Notes: generated by a model not told the origin, from the sequence alone. 53,606 nt of DNA from SIG440 sp045587485 (GCA_045587485.1 JAZNCI010000081.1:1-53606), one strand, 5' to 3'; shown: positions 41,717 through 50,674, numbered from the stretch's first letter. A program made the numbers and translations.

Positions 41717-41745
41717 ATGATACCACTATTACCACTGTATGTCAA
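41717..41745 (-). promoter_or_regulatory. Internal promoter upstream of the aldolase gene
   Basis: Minus strand: TTGACA (41745-41740), 17 bp, TATCAT (41722-41717). The spacer contains a direct repeat AGTGGTA-AT-AGTGGTA and a dyad ATAC/GTAT, operator-like. It would start a second transcript for aldolase, alcohol dehydrogenase, shell and regulator genes. Confidence 0.7.
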
Positions 41746-41781
41746 TAGTCTTTTGTGATTTTTTCTTTGTTTTTGTTGTTT

Positions 41782-42231
41782 TTATCTAAATTTTTGTGGT
41801 TTTCTGTCTTCTGCCAGATAATCTATCAGTTCCTGAATGCCCTCGCCCGTGGTTGATGCAACAAAGAAAATCCTTTTGCAGCCCGCAAGTTCAAGCCATG
41901 CCGCCGCCTTTTGGGGCTCTGCATCAGGCTGGTCAATCTGGGTGACAATGCCGATAACCTCGCGGTTTACCTGTGATGTACAACAGGGCGGATACAGTGA
42001 ATACTGTTCTCTTGCACTGAGTAGCAAACCAACAACGTCTGCCTCGTAGGAATAGAGCGCCAATGCTCTTCCTAAGATTTTGTTTTCGGCATATTCACCG
42101 GGGGTATCAATTAGAATATCGTGATAGTTTATGTACTGGGTTTTGTGATAACCAATCTTTTCGCCTTTAAGGGCTTGGGTAAGTGTAGTTTTACCACACT
42201 CGCTTCTGCCCACAAGTATCATCTTTTTCAT
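41782..42231 (-). CDS. pduV: PduV/EutP-like GTPase
   Basis: 149 aa. Small Ras-like GTPase: GRSECGKTTLTQAL (P loop), IDTPGEY (G3) and TQIDQPDA (G4-like). EutP/PduV proteins are linked to microcompartment positioning or acetate-kinase-like activity in other systems; the role here is unknown. Start ATG 42231 lies one base after the stop of the PduU-like gene; the longer frame that overlaps that gene is rejected. Confidence 0.9.
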   Translation of the reverse strand: MKKMILVGRSECGKTTLTQALKGEKIGYHKTQYINYHDILIDTPGEYAENKILGRALALYSYEADVVGLLLSAREQYSLYPPCCTSQVNREVIGIVTQIDQPDAEPQKAAAWLELAGCKRIFFVASTTGEGIQELIDYLAEDRKPQKFR

Positions 42232-42232
42232 A

Positions 42233-42607
42233 TTATGTTCTTGTGATAGGGCAAACAGTAAAGCCCAGAGTTTCCTGAGAATAATCACAAAGAGCTTTAA
42301 GAGCCGCCTCAACTTCCGAAACCGTACCCGTTACAATAAGTGTACCGCTAAAACGGTCAACAAAACCGATTTCTGCGCCGGATGCCTTCATTGCAATATC
42401 TGCCGCAATAATTGCGGTTTCTGCAGGTGACATAGTTACTATGCCTATCGCCGCCTTTGAATAATCAATTGCCGGGTCTAATCCAAGCTTTTTATAAAGA
42501 ATTCTGTCAGGATTTGCAATGATATGGGCAAGTGTAATCTGCTTGCCGGGAACAAGCTCCTGAATAATTCTCATTCTGTCAGAAAAATCCATAATGTTGT
42601 CTGCCAT
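42233..42607 (-). CDS. pduU: PduU/EutS-like circularly permuted BMC-H protein
   Basis: 124 aa. Begins with RIIQELVPGKQITLAHIIAN and continues DYSKAAIGIVTMSPAETAII, the permuted BMC arrangement of PduU/EutS, in which the N-terminal strands form a small beta-barrel over the pore. It lies between the activase and PduV genes with a gap of three bases to the activase. Confidence 0.93.
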   Translation of the reverse strand: MADNIMDFSDRMRIIQELVPGKQITLAHIIANPDRILYKKLGLDPAIDYSKAAIGIVTMSPAETAIIAADIAMKASGAEIGFVDRFSGTLIVTGTVSEVEAALKALCDYSQETLGFTVCPITRT

Positions 42608-42610
42608 CCG

Positions 42611-43402
42611 TTATCCTCCTATCATACAGGCAAGTCCTGTTTCTTCTACTACCTTTTTAAGCCGCTGGATATGTTCGCCCGGAATTAAATCAACCCCGTG
42701 TAACTCATAAACTCTGCCCAGACCCTTATACTTATCCTCACCCAGTCTGTGATAAGGCAAAAGATGAAGCTCTTTGACAGTCTTAAGGCTTTTGGTAAAT
42801 TCCGCAATATCCCGTATCTCCTGCTCGGTATCATTAAAAGCGGGTATAACCGGAACACGAATTATCAGTTTTTTTGCATCAGCCGCAAGGCGTTTTGCAT
42901 TTTCAAGTATCAGTTCGTTGGGCTGAGTTGTAAACTGTTTATGCTTTTGAGTGTTTATATGCTTTATATCCATAAGATATAAATCAAGGTAAGGAAGAAG
43001 CTTTTGAATTTTATCATAACCCACACAAGCTGTGGATTCAAGGGCAGTGTTGATGCCCCTTTCCTTGCACGCCCTGAGTATTGCCGCCGCAAAATCAGGC
43101 TGAGCCAGAGATTCGCCGCCCGACAGAGTAACTCCGCCACCACTGCGGCGGTAATATATTCTGTCCTTTTCTATTTCTGGTATAAGCTCTGCCACAGTAA
43201 CGTCGCGTCCCATAACCTTTTCCTTGCCGTCAACGAGCATTGTTTCAATTTCGCGCTTCTGGGATTCGGGATTGCAGCACCATTTGCACCTTAAAAAACA
43301 ACCCTTGAGAAAAATTATTGTACGCACGCCGGGCCCGTCATGAACAGAAAATCTCTGGATATCAAATATCCTTCCCGTTGTGTTTAAGTAATCGTTATTC
43401 AT
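42611..43402 (-). CDS. Glycyl-radical enzyme activating enzyme (radical SAM)
   Basis: 263 aa. Radical-SAM cluster motif CFLRCKWC near residue 35, preceded by FSVHDGPGVRTIIFLKGC; GGVTLSGGESLAQ and LMDIKHIN follow. It generates the glycyl radical on the adjacent dehydratase. The two extra [4Fe-4S] ferredoxin-like Cys clusters found in many GRE activases (e.g. glycerol dehydratase activase) are absent: after CKWC the chain goes directly to the GKEKVMGRDVTVAEL region. It is separated from the GRE by a long hairpin. Confidence 0.92.
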   Translation of the reverse strand: MNNDYLNTTGRIFDIQRFSVHDGPGVRTIIFLKGCFLRCKWCCNPESQKREIETMLVDGKEKVMGRDVTVAELIPEIEKDRIYYRRSGGGVTLSGGESLAQPDFAAAILRACKERGINTALESTACVGYDKIQKLLPYLDLYLMDIKHINTQKHKQFTTQPNELILENAKRLAADAKKLIIRVPVIPAFNDTEQEIRDIAEFTKSLKTVKELHLLPYHRLGEDKYKGLGRVYELHGVDLIPGEHIQRLKKVVEETGLACMIGG

Positions 43403-43477
43403 TTATACGTCCTTTCTCCGACATTTCGTCGAAAGAAAACTGTTACCTTTCATATCATTTATCAACTAAGACCGTGA

Positions 43478-43558
43478 TAAATTTTTGCAGATTGTGCAAT
43501 TGACCGATTGAAGTATGTGTACACAAATGAGGTCAATCGTGCAAGATGCGGAAATTTA
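43478..43558. repeat. Intergenic hairpin C between GRE and activase genes
   Basis: Arms 43478-43505 and 43531-43558 pair at about 24 of 28 positions counting G-U pairs, with a 25-nt loop. No T tract follows on the operon strand. It may limit read-through or stabilise the very abundant GRE message relative to the activase. Confidence 0.65.
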
Positions 43559-43565
43559 GCCGGTA

Positions 43566-46094
43566 TTAGAAGCCTTTCTGCTCTGTTCGATTTATTATGT
43601 CGTCCTGCAATGATTTTGAAAGCGTTGTGAACAACGCACTGTATCCGGCAACACGAACAACCAGACCTTTGTATTTTTCAGGGTTCTTCTGTGCATCAAT
43701 AAGTGTTTCACGGCTTACTACATTGAACTGCACGTGGCTTCCCTTCTGGTCGAAATAACCTCTTATCAACGCAACAAAGCTTTCAAGACCCGCTGTTCCC
43801 TCTAAAGCTGACGGATGGAATTTCATATTGAAGAGAGTTCCGTTTGACGCAATATAATGGTCAAGCTTTGCAACAGAGTTCGCCGCAGCCGTCGGACCGT
43901 TCACATCTCTGCCAGCCGCAGGCGATACGCCATCGGCAATAGGAGTTTTTGCAAGACGTCCGTCAGGAGTTGCTCCGGTCTGTGCACCAAGAGGTACGTT
44001 TGCCGATACCGGATATAGGCCTGCCTGATAAGAACCGCCACGTGGGTTTTTGTACTTTTCGATTGGTTTTGTATATGTATAGGCAACATCGCGTGCAAAG
44101 GCATCAATCTCGCAATCATCGTTACCAAACTTGGGAACCTCATTTATAAGCTGCAAAATTTTCTGATGCTTATTGCTGCCTCCCTTTGAAACGCCGCCTG
44201 CAACTACATTTTTATAAATATCTGAAATCTGTTGTTCTGAAACAGTTACACCCTTTTCAGCCAGACTCTTTACAACTTCAATTGTAACCTTCTGTGCATC
44301 ATTTGAGCTACTGTCTGCACCAAAGTTATTCTCCAATGCTTCCTTAAGCTCTGCAAGGCTGAACTGTCTTTGTTCAAATACAAGCTTTTTGATTGCATAT
44401 AAAGCATCTGCCATATTTGCAACACCAAAGCCCTGGGGACCGGTAAAGTTATAAACCGCACCGCCCTCCTGAACACTCTTGCCTCTGCCAATACAATCTT
44501 CAATCATACTTGAAAGAAATGGCAGCGGAGCACGTTCCATATGTGCAAGGTCAATTGCATTGTCAGCATCAACCATAAGCTCAATCATATACTCGGTCTG
44601 CGCCTTATAAGCATCATAGAATTCACAGAATGTGGTCATATCGTTGATGTCGCCTGTTTTAATACTAATCTGCTTGCCACAATCCTCACCGTTGGAGAAT
44701 ACAAGCTCTATTGGACGGCACATATTAAAGAACGCCGCATCATGCCATCCGTCGGTTTTACCCATTTTCTGGGGTTCAACACAGCCTATAATGTTATACT
44801 GTCTTGCATCCTCAAGGGTAAGCCCACGACTTACGAGTGCCGGAATGATAACCTCATCGTTGTAATATGCAGGAAGACCAATGCCTGTTCGGGTAAGCTC
44901 ACCCGCTCTGATAAGGAATTCATGAGGGGTTTTGTTCCATACACGAACTGAAAGCGACGGCTGGGGGAGCATAATGTGCATTGATGCATTGATACACATA
45001 AATGACAAATCATTGGTTGTATCAACGCCGTTTTTATCCTGACCGCCTGCAATAAGATTCTGGAAAAGGCTGTAGCCTGCAAAGCCCTGAGCCGATGCAT
45101 CATCGCGAACCTTGGTAAAGCTGTTCAGTTTTATCCAGACACAATCCATAAGCTCCTGAGCAAATTCACGGGTAATCTTTCCGTTTTTCAAATCCTTATT
45201 ATAATAAGGATACATATATATATCAAAACGACCGGGAGAAACTGAGTGACCGTTTGATTCTGTCTGCACAAGCATCTGTACAAACCAGAAACTCTGGCAA
45301 GCCTCGTGAAAGCTTTCTGCTCCGAACTGTGGAACACGGCTACAGTTTTTGCTGATTGTTTTAAGCTCCTCGCGTCTTGCAGGGTCGGTACACTTTTCAG
45401 CCATTTCATAAGCCAGCCGCGAATATCTCTGTGCAAACATAATTGCTGCCTCGCAGCTTTCAATAACAGCATTTAAGAATATTCTTTTCTTTACTCCATC
45501 ACCATCTTTGATGTCGATTGCCGACATAGCCGCCTTTGCCTTTTTAATAATGCCATCATAACCAATTCTCAGCACCAGATCATAGTCAACGGTAACATGA
45601 CCGATACCATTGTAAAAATAGTTTCCGGGAGTAAATATATTGTGGCTGATTGCATCAATTGTTTCAGGACGCATATAGGATGTGGCAAGCTCGCTTGTTG
45701 TCTTGCCCTTCCAGTATGCAAATACCTCCTTAAGAGCCTTTTTTGAATCATCTGTCAGAATAAATGGGTCTGCCGCACGTTTTTCAATGGTGTCAAACTC
45801 GTCTTCAATCCACTGAAATGAAAATTCAGGAAAAATCTGACAGCTACGCTGTGACTTTGTAGCACTGCCAACAATAAGCTCATCATCATGAATAACAATA
45901 GGAAGATTTTCTGCAATATGTTTGAAGGCTTTTGCGCGACGTGTAATCGTGGGCATACCTTCCGTGTTTTTATAGGATTCGGTAAGTAAAACCGCGCGTT
46001 CAACCTCAATCTCAGGAGCCTTTGCAAATAATGCATCCTTCAAACGGTCAATACGCGGGCTTTTGGCTATATTTTCTGTATAATACTTTGCCAT
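43566..46094 (-). CDS. Glycyl radical 1,2-propanediol (glycerol-type) dehydratase
   Basis: 842 aa. Glycyl radical motif RVAGYSALF near the C-terminus, and the active-site Cys in IIGCVEPQKMGKTDGWHDAAFF. The spacing Cys, Glu (+2), Asp (+14) is that of glycerol/propanediol dehydratases rather than choline lyase or pyruvate formate-lyase. B12-independent conversion of 1,2-propanediol to propionaldehyde is the likely reaction. There is no obvious N-terminal encapsulation peptide. First gene after the promoter at 46146-46174, with AAAGGAGAGG ribosome site. Glycerol or another diol as substrate cannot be excluded. Confidence 0.93.
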   Translation of the reverse strand: MAKYYTENIAKSPRIDRLKDALFAKAPEIEVERAVLLTESYKNTEGMPTITRRAKAFKHIAENLPIVIHDDELIVGSATKSQRSCQIFPEFSFQWIEDEFDTIEKRAADPFILTDDSKKALKEVFAYWKGKTTSELATSYMRPETIDAISHNIFTPGNYFYNGIGHVTVDYDLVLRIGYDGIIKKAKAAMSAIDIKDGDGVKKRIFLNAVIESCEAAIMFAQRYSRLAYEMAEKCTDPARREELKTISKNCSRVPQFGAESFHEACQSFWFVQMLVQTESNGHSVSPGRFDIYMYPYYNKDLKNGKITREFAQELMDCVWIKLNSFTKVRDDASAQGFAGYSLFQNLIAGGQDKNGVDTTNDLSFMCINASMHIMLPQPSLSVRVWNKTPHEFLIRAGELTRTGIGLPAYYNDEVIIPALVSRGLTLEDARQYNIIGCVEPQKMGKTDGWHDAAFFNMCRPIELVFSNGEDCGKQISIKTGDINDMTTFCEFYDAYKAQTEYMIELMVDADNAIDLAHMERAPLPFLSSMIEDCIGRGKSVQEGGAVYNFTGPQGFGVANMADALYAIKKLVFEQRQFSLAELKEALENNFGADSSSNDAQKVTIEVVKSLAEKGVTVSEQQISDIYKNVVAGGVSKGGSNKHQKILQLINEVPKFGNDDCEIDAFARDVAYTYTKPIEKYKNPRGGSYQAGLYPVSANVPLGAQTGATPDGRLAKTPIADGVSPAAGRDVNGPTAAANSVAKLDHYIASNGTLFNMKFHPSALEGTAGLESFVALIRGYFDQKGSHVQFNVVSRETLIDAQKNPEKYKGLVVRVAGYSALFTTLSKSLQDDIINRTEQKGF

Positions 46095-46145
46095 TTACGT
46101 CCTCTCCTTTCTTAAACCATACTTTTCACCTTATTTACTGACTCT

Positions 46146-46174
46146 ATTTTAACTCAAAAACAAAAAAATGTCAA
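46146..46174 (-). promoter_or_regulatory. Main promoter of the microcompartment operon
   Basis: Minus strand: TTGACA (46174-46169), 17 bp, TAAAAT (46151-46146), about 50 bp before the dehydratase gene. The AT-rich upstream region has T tracts that may act as UP element. Confidence 0.75.
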
Positions 46175-46235
46175 CACATTTCAAAGAAAAAAACAGAAAA
46201 ATTCCAAAAAAATCACAGAAAGATTATTAAATATA

Positions 46236-46269
46236 AAAAAGTGTAAACCGATTAAGATTTACACTTTTT
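46236..46269. terminator. Terminator of the trkA-trkH unit
   Basis: AAAAAGTGTAAA (46236-46247) / TTTACACTTTTT (46258-46269) with T tracts on both strands. Confidence 0.85.
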
Positions 46270-46275
46270 ATAATA

Positions 46276-47712
46276 TTATCTCTTCCAGGTATGTCGCGAA
46301 AACAAAACCAGCATCGGAAAAATTTCCAACCTGCCTATTATCATAGTCAACGATAATACAAAGGTAGAAAAAGGTGAATATACCGAAAAGTTTTCCATTG
46401 GGCCAACTGCCTCAAGCCCTGGACCAATATTGCTTAGTGTTGCAACAACCGCTGTAAAATTTGATGCAAAATCAAGATTATCAACACTGATTAAAAGCAT
46501 TACAACGGCGAATATAAGCATATACGCCACAAAAAACACATTAACAGCACGTAAAGTTTCGTGTTCCAGCGGTTTGCCGTTGAGCTTTACTTTAATGGTA
46601 GTTTTGGGATGAGCAAGAACCTTTATTTCTTTGATAATGCTCTTAAATAAAATCACTATTCTCGAAACCTTCATTCCACCGCCGGTACTTCCTGCGCAGG
46701 CACCGCAGAACATCAACAAGACCAGAATTGTCTTTGAAAGCTGAGGCCACAAATTAAAATCCACCGTAGAATATCCCGTTGTGGTTATAATAGATGACAC
46801 CTGAAATGCACTGTGTCTGAGAGCCTCGCCCTGATTTTCAAAATAACCCTGAATATTGAAGAATATAACAACCGCAGATGCCACAATAATCCCCAGATAT
46901 ATCCATACCTCCTCCATCCTGAAGGCGGTCTTTATTCTGCGCATAAGGAGCAGATAATAAAATGTGAAATCTATACCACAGAGGGTCATAAATACAGTAA
47001 TTACAACCTGTATATAAGGCGAATATGCTGATATCCCTGCATTGGTTATCCCAAATCCTCCTGTGCCAACTGTACCAAAGGTAAGGGTTGATGCCTCGAA
47101 CCAGTCAAGACCTCCAAGCATCAAAAGAGCAATTTCCGTCAGCGTAAAGCTCAGATAAATTCCGTACAAAATTTTCGCCGTGCTTCTTACTCTTGGCACA
47201 AGCTTGCCAACAGAGTGCCCCGGACTTTCTGCCCTGATAAGGTGCAGATTACTGCCCCCTGACATAGGTAAAAGAGCAACCAGAAACACAAGAACTCCCA
47301 TCCCTCCAATCCAGTGAGTAAAGCTACGCCAGAAAATTATGGATTTCGGCAAAGCATCTACATCCAACAGGATTGAAGCACCGGTTGTCGTAAAGCCCGA
47401 TGCTGTTTCAAAAAACGCATCAATAAAATCAGGGATATTACCCGAAATCACAAAAGGCAATGCCCCGAAAATACTCATTGTAATCCAACTGAGAGCAACA
47501 GCAACAAAACCTTCTTTGGCAAACATATTCTTGTCCTTTGGTTTTGTCAGAATAAGAGGCAAGCCCACTATCAGGCACAACGCAATACAAACAGGGAACA
47601 CCCACTTAATCTGCTCGTCATATATTAATGAACATAAAAACGGAAGCACCATAGCCACCGCCTCAATATTCAGCACACATCCCAATACATAAGAAATTAT
47701 TCTGTAATTCAT
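46276..47712 (-). CDS. trkH: Potassium uptake channel protein TrkH
   Basis: 478 aa. Four MPM repeats with selectivity-filter segments TASGFTTTGASIL, TVGTGGFGITNAG, ITTTGYSTVDF and LSNIGPGLEAVGP, and the CAGSTGGGMKVSR loop. It forms the K+ channel of the Trk system with the TrkA RCK protein encoded 17 bp upstream. The transcript begins at the promoter 49146-49174. Confidence 0.95.
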   Translation of the reverse strand: MNYRIISYVLGCVLNIEAVAMVLPFLCSLIYDEQIKWVFPVCIALCLIVGLPLILTKPKDKNMFAKEGFVAVALSWITMSIFGALPFVISGNIPDFIDAFFETASGFTTTGASILLDVDALPKSIIFWRSFTHWIGGMGVLVFLVALLPMSGGSNLHLIRAESPGHSVGKLVPRVRSTAKILYGIYLSFTLTEIALLMLGGLDWFEASTLTFGTVGTGGFGITNAGISAYSPYIQVVITVFMTLCGIDFTFYYLLLMRRIKTAFRMEEVWIYLGIIVASAVVIFFNIQGYFENQGEALRHSAFQVSSIITTTGYSTVDFNLWPQLSKTILVLLMFCGACAGSTGGGMKVSRIVILFKSIIKEIKVLAHPKTTIKVKLNGKPLEHETLRAVNVFFVAYMLIFAVVMLLISVDNLDFASNFTAVVATLSNIGPGLEAVGPMENFSVYSPFSTFVLSLTMIIGRLEIFPMLVLFSRHTWKR

Positions 47713-47729
47713 TGTTTTTTCCTTCTTAA

Positions 47730-49091
47730 TTATATAAGAATATCGCTTATATCCTTAAAACCTTTATGAGTTGTTACAATAATAACCGTGTCACCTGGCA
47801 AAATAACATCTTTTCCTCGGGGAGTAATAATTGTTCCTCTGCGATTTATGCAAGCAATAATTATCCCCGACTTCAAAGAAAGCTTTTCAATTGTCCGGTT
47901 TGAAATTGGCGAACCTTCAACAATTCTGAATTCCAACGCCTCGGCCTTGCCATCAAGAACATAATGCATTGTTTCGATATTACTGCCGATAGAATTATTC
48001 TTGGCGCGGACAAAACGCACAATATATTCTGCCGTGATGTCCTTGGGATAAATTATTGTATCAAGTCCAAGATTACGTATAACCTCGTCATAGCCTATGC
48101 GGTTTATCTTCGTAATTACCTTTCCGTCGGTCTTTGTTTTTGCATACAGCGCCAACATTACATTTTCTTCATCAATATTGGTAAGCGCCACAAAAGACTC
48201 CGCATTTTCAATGCCCTCTTCAAGAAGAAGACGGTTTTCCGTTCCGTCAGCATTGATGACCGACGCCTTTGGAACGAGACTGCACAGGAGTTCAGCACGC
48301 TGAGGATTTTGTTCAATAATCTTTACGTCAATCCCCGACCTGATAAGATTGTGAGCAAGATACACTGCGGTTGTTCCGCCGCCGACTATTATACAGTCAT
48401 TTACCTTGTTTGTTTTGATGCCGATTTTCTTTATAAAATACGCCGCATCCTTGATTGTAGCAACTATACTGATGAAATCACCTTCCTTGAGCAAAAAGTC
48501 ACCACCAGGAATAAACGCATCCTCGCCACGTTCTACACCGCAGACCAGAATGTCACAGTTCAGCTTACTACTGATGTCAACAACCTTAAGGTCGCACAAT
48601 GGAGAGTCCTTCTGAATTTTGAATTTCAAAATTTCCACTCTGCCCTTAGCAAAGGTATCAATCTGTATTGCAGAAGGAAACCTGAGCGCCCTTGCCATTT
48701 CTGTTGCAGCAGTAAGCTCGGGGTTTATTATCATTGCAAGACCCAATTCTTCTTTTATAAGATGAATTTCCTTGTTATATTCAGGATTTCTGACACGGGC
48801 AATGGTGCTACAGTCGCCATTTATCTTTCTTGCAATAAGGCATGTAAGCAGATTAAGCTCATCAGAGCCGGTAACCGCAATAAGAATATCCGCATCGTTA
48901 ATGCCTGCCTCTCCTAAAACCTCAAGACTTGCCCCGCTACCTGAAACGCCCATCACATCATAAGTATTCACTGTGTCCTGGAGGACATGGTGTCTTACAT
49001 CCACAACGGTAATATTATGACTTTCTTCTCGGCTCAGACGTTCAACCAGCTTTTCGCCAACCTTGCCTGCACCAACAATAACAATATTCAT
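47730..49091 (-). CDS. trkA: Trk system regulatory protein TrkA
   Basis: 453 aa. Two RCK units, each with a Rossmann TrkA-N (MNIVIVGAGKVGEKLVERL and DCIIVGGGTTAVYLAHNLI) and a TrkA-C domain (residues about 140-215 and 375-453, GDFISIVATI, PGDTVIIVT). It binds NAD(H)/nucleotides and gates TrkH. It has standard length for the two-unit form. Confidence 0.95.
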   Translation of the reverse strand: MNIVIVGAGKVGEKLVERLSREESHNITVVDVRHHVLQDTVNTYDVMGVSGSGASLEVLGEAGINDADILIAVTGSDELNLLTCLIARKINGDCSTIARVRNPEYNKEIHLIKEELGLAMIINPELTAATEMARALRFPSAIQIDTFAKGRVEILKFKIQKDSPLCDLKVVDISSKLNCDILVCGVERGEDAFIPGGDFLLKEGDFISIVATIKDAAYFIKKIGIKTNKVNDCIIVGGGTTAVYLAHNLIRSGIDVKIIEQNPQRAELLCSLVPKASVINADGTENRLLLEEGIENAESFVALTNIDEENVMLALYAKTKTDGKVITKINRIGYDEVIRNLGLDTIIYPKDITAEYIVRFVRAKNNSIGSNIETMHYVLDGKAEALEFRIVEGSPISNRTIEKLSLKSGIIIACINRRGTIITPRGKDVILPGDTVIIVTTHKGFKDISDILI

Positions 49092-49145
49092 ATATCTGTT
49101 CTCCGTTTTTTATAGTGTTAAATTAATCTTAGAATAATTTATCTA

Positions 49146-49174
49146 AGTATAACAAAATCTCTTACTAAAGTCAA
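49146..49174 (-). promoter_or_regulatory. trkA-trkH promoter
   Basis: Minus strand: TTGACT (49174-49169), 17 bp, TATACT (49151-49146), about 50 bp before trkA. No ydaO/kimA-type c-di-AMP riboswitch fits in the short leader. Confidence 0.75.
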
Positions 49175-49194
49175 CATCAAAAACAGCTTTAACT

Positions 49195-49902
49195 TCACAC
49201 ACCCAAGTTATTTTTGTTTTTTTTACCAAGCCTCTTTATCTCACGACTTGAATGAAAAATCATATACACCGCAACGCTTAGCACAAATATACAAACCGCT
49301 CCGCCTGTAGATGCTGTCGTAATCTGTCGGAATGACCAAGAATCGTTTTGGTCGAACGCACTAATAATCGCCGATTCAAGAGTAAAAAGCGACACCACCG
49401 CCGAAACAAGACTTATCGCTTTTGCGGCCGACATTAAAGGGCTTTCATACCTGCGATATCTGACCACATTAATCATTGCCACCACCATTGCCGTAAAGGT
49501 ATATGCCGCCATACCGATTGTGTGGATATAATGATATTCCAGACCTCTGTTCTGTTTGACAACATAAAAAACTATTATTGCAAGAGCCTGATTCATAAGC
49601 AGCATCATAATTCCGCAAAATCTGTATCTGTGAAATTCCTTCAGTCGGTTTTCACCCGGAACAGCCACCTTTGCAGTATGCCGCAGCAAAAACACCCGCA
49701 TAACTATCAGCAGAATATAATACGCCGCCAGAGCATAAAACCACAGCTCGTGAAAGTATATTCCCGATATCAACTGAATAACTGCATAAAAAATATTTAT
49801 AGATACCGACCCGATCAACGAGAGGCGAACTCTCAGCTTAGGGTCGTTGAAATATTTTTTTAGATTTCTGTCTTTTTCAAGTAATGCCTTTATTCTATGC
49901 AT
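49195..49902 (-). CDS. Unknown integral membrane protein, six helices
   Basis: 235 aa. I do not recognise the family. Predicted membrane helices are at about 32-50, 55-75, 95-118, 128-150, 165-185 and 198-220. The N-terminal 28 residues are charged and cytoplasmic, and the C-terminus is a Lys-rich tail. A GLEYHYIHTIGM segment in a loop is His-rich. ATG 49902 follows AAGGAGG; the longer frame is rejected. The promoter carries a perfect palindrome (50031-50046). It is not linked to trkA by transcription, since trkA has its own promoter in between. Confidence 0.75.
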   Translation of the reverse strand: MHRIKALLEKDRNLKKYFNDPKLRVRLSLIGSVSINIFYAVIQLISGIYFHELWFYALAAYYILLIVMRVFLLRHTAKVAVPGENRLKEFHRYRFCGIMMLLMNQALAIIVFYVVKQNRGLEYHYIHTIGMAAYTFTAMVVAMINVVRYRRYESPLMSAAKAISLVSAVVSLFTLESAIISAFDQNDSWSFRQITTASTGGAVCIFVLSVAVYMIFHSSREIKRLGKKNKNNLGV

Positions 49903-50026
49903 ATCTACCTCCTTCAATTTATTATTGCCAATGCTCTCCCATCCCATTCTTACCCGAAAATACACTACCGTTTAAGCATATGTTTACCCGTTATTTTTAC
50001 AACAAACTGTTGCAATCCGCCATTTC

Positions 50027-50046
50027 ATTATACAATAATTATTGTA
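50027..50046 (-). promoter_or_regulatory. Palindromic operator over the -10 box of the membrane protein gene
   Basis: TACAATAATTATTGTA (50031-50046) is a perfect 16-bp palindrome; TATAAT on the minus strand (50032-50027) overlaps it. It resembles Fur/PerR-type boxes in composition, but the regulator is not identified. A good -35 is not seen. Confidence 0.55.
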
Positions 50047-50058
50047 ACATAAAAACAA

Positions 50059-50097
50059 AAAAGTAGATACATGGTGGTCTCCCATGTGTCTACTTTT
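50059..50097. terminator. Terminator-like hairpin
   Basis: AAAAGTAGATACATGG (50059-50074) / CCATGTGTCTACTTTT (50082-50097), 16 bp with one mismatch, T tracts on both strands. It separates the ECF S-component unit from the membrane protein gene. Confidence 0.8.
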
Positions 50098-50133
50098 ATT
50101 TTACTATTTCAGCTATCGCGTGGTTTTCGTTAT

Positions 50134-50170
50134 AAAACAAAGCTCCGCAAAGTTTCCTCTGAAGAGCTTT
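50134..50170 (-). terminator. Possible terminator after the ECF S-component gene
   Basis: AAAGCTC (50139-50145) / GAGCTTT (50164-50170), followed on the minus strand by GTTTTAT. Weaker than the neighbouring hairpin. Confidence 0.5.
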
Positions 50171-50176
50171 AAATCA

Positions 50177-50674
50177 CTATTTAACTTTTATTTTCTCAAA
50201 TATTTTTATAAGAATTAATCCAACAATCAGCCCTGCTACACCCTGAACAACATTTGCCGGAATATTAACAGCAGAAGGAACAAATCCATACATAAATCCC
50301 TCAAACACATAATATCCCACAATCATTATAGTTTCTGCAACTACACCGCCCATAATCTTTGATACCGTATTGCCAATTTTGCTGCTCATCCACTTGTATG
50401 TAAAATATGCCATAAGAGCCATCAAGCCCTTAACAAGAAAAGTTGCCGGTGCATAAACCGCATAACCACTTAAAACATCCGCCAATGCCGAGCCAAGACC
50501 CGCCGCCAAAAAGGCATAAAGAGGTGAAAGTATCCATCCAGACAACAACACAACGCAATCACCAAGATTAAGGTATCCCTTGAGTGGCGAAGGAATTCTG
50601 ATTATCATCGTTGCAACACACGTAAGTGCCGCAAACATTGCTGCCATAATTATTTTTCTTGTATTTGTTTTCAT
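50177..50674 (-). CDS. ECF transporter S component
   Basis: 165 aa, five to six membrane helices. Pattern AAMFAALTCVATMIIRIPSP followed by GYLNLGDCVVLLSG and AAGLGSALADVLSGY and VVAETIMIVGYYVFEG is typical of substrate-binding S subunits for vitamins or vitamin precursors. The general EcfA/EcfT module is not encoded here. The substrate cannot be assigned: no riboswitch is visible in the 90-bp upstream gap, which holds the guaA terminator. It lies downstream of guaA on the same strand. Confidence 0.88.
   Translation of the reverse strand: MKTNTRKIIMAAMFAALTCVATMIIRIPSPLKGYLNLGDCVVLLSGWILSPLYAFLAAGLGSALADVLSGYAVYAPATFLVKGLMALMAYFTYKWMSSKIGNTVSKIMGGVVAETIMIVGYYVFEGFMYGFVPSAVNIPANVVQGVAGLIVGLILIKIFEKIKVK

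Noticed and set aside
42611..46094. Choline trimethylamine-lyase (GRM1/GRM2) interpretation of the glycyl radical enzyme
   Set aside because: GCVEPQ with Asp at +14, and the presence of a class II aldolase and PduL/PduP genes, fit propanediol/glycerol dehydratase better.
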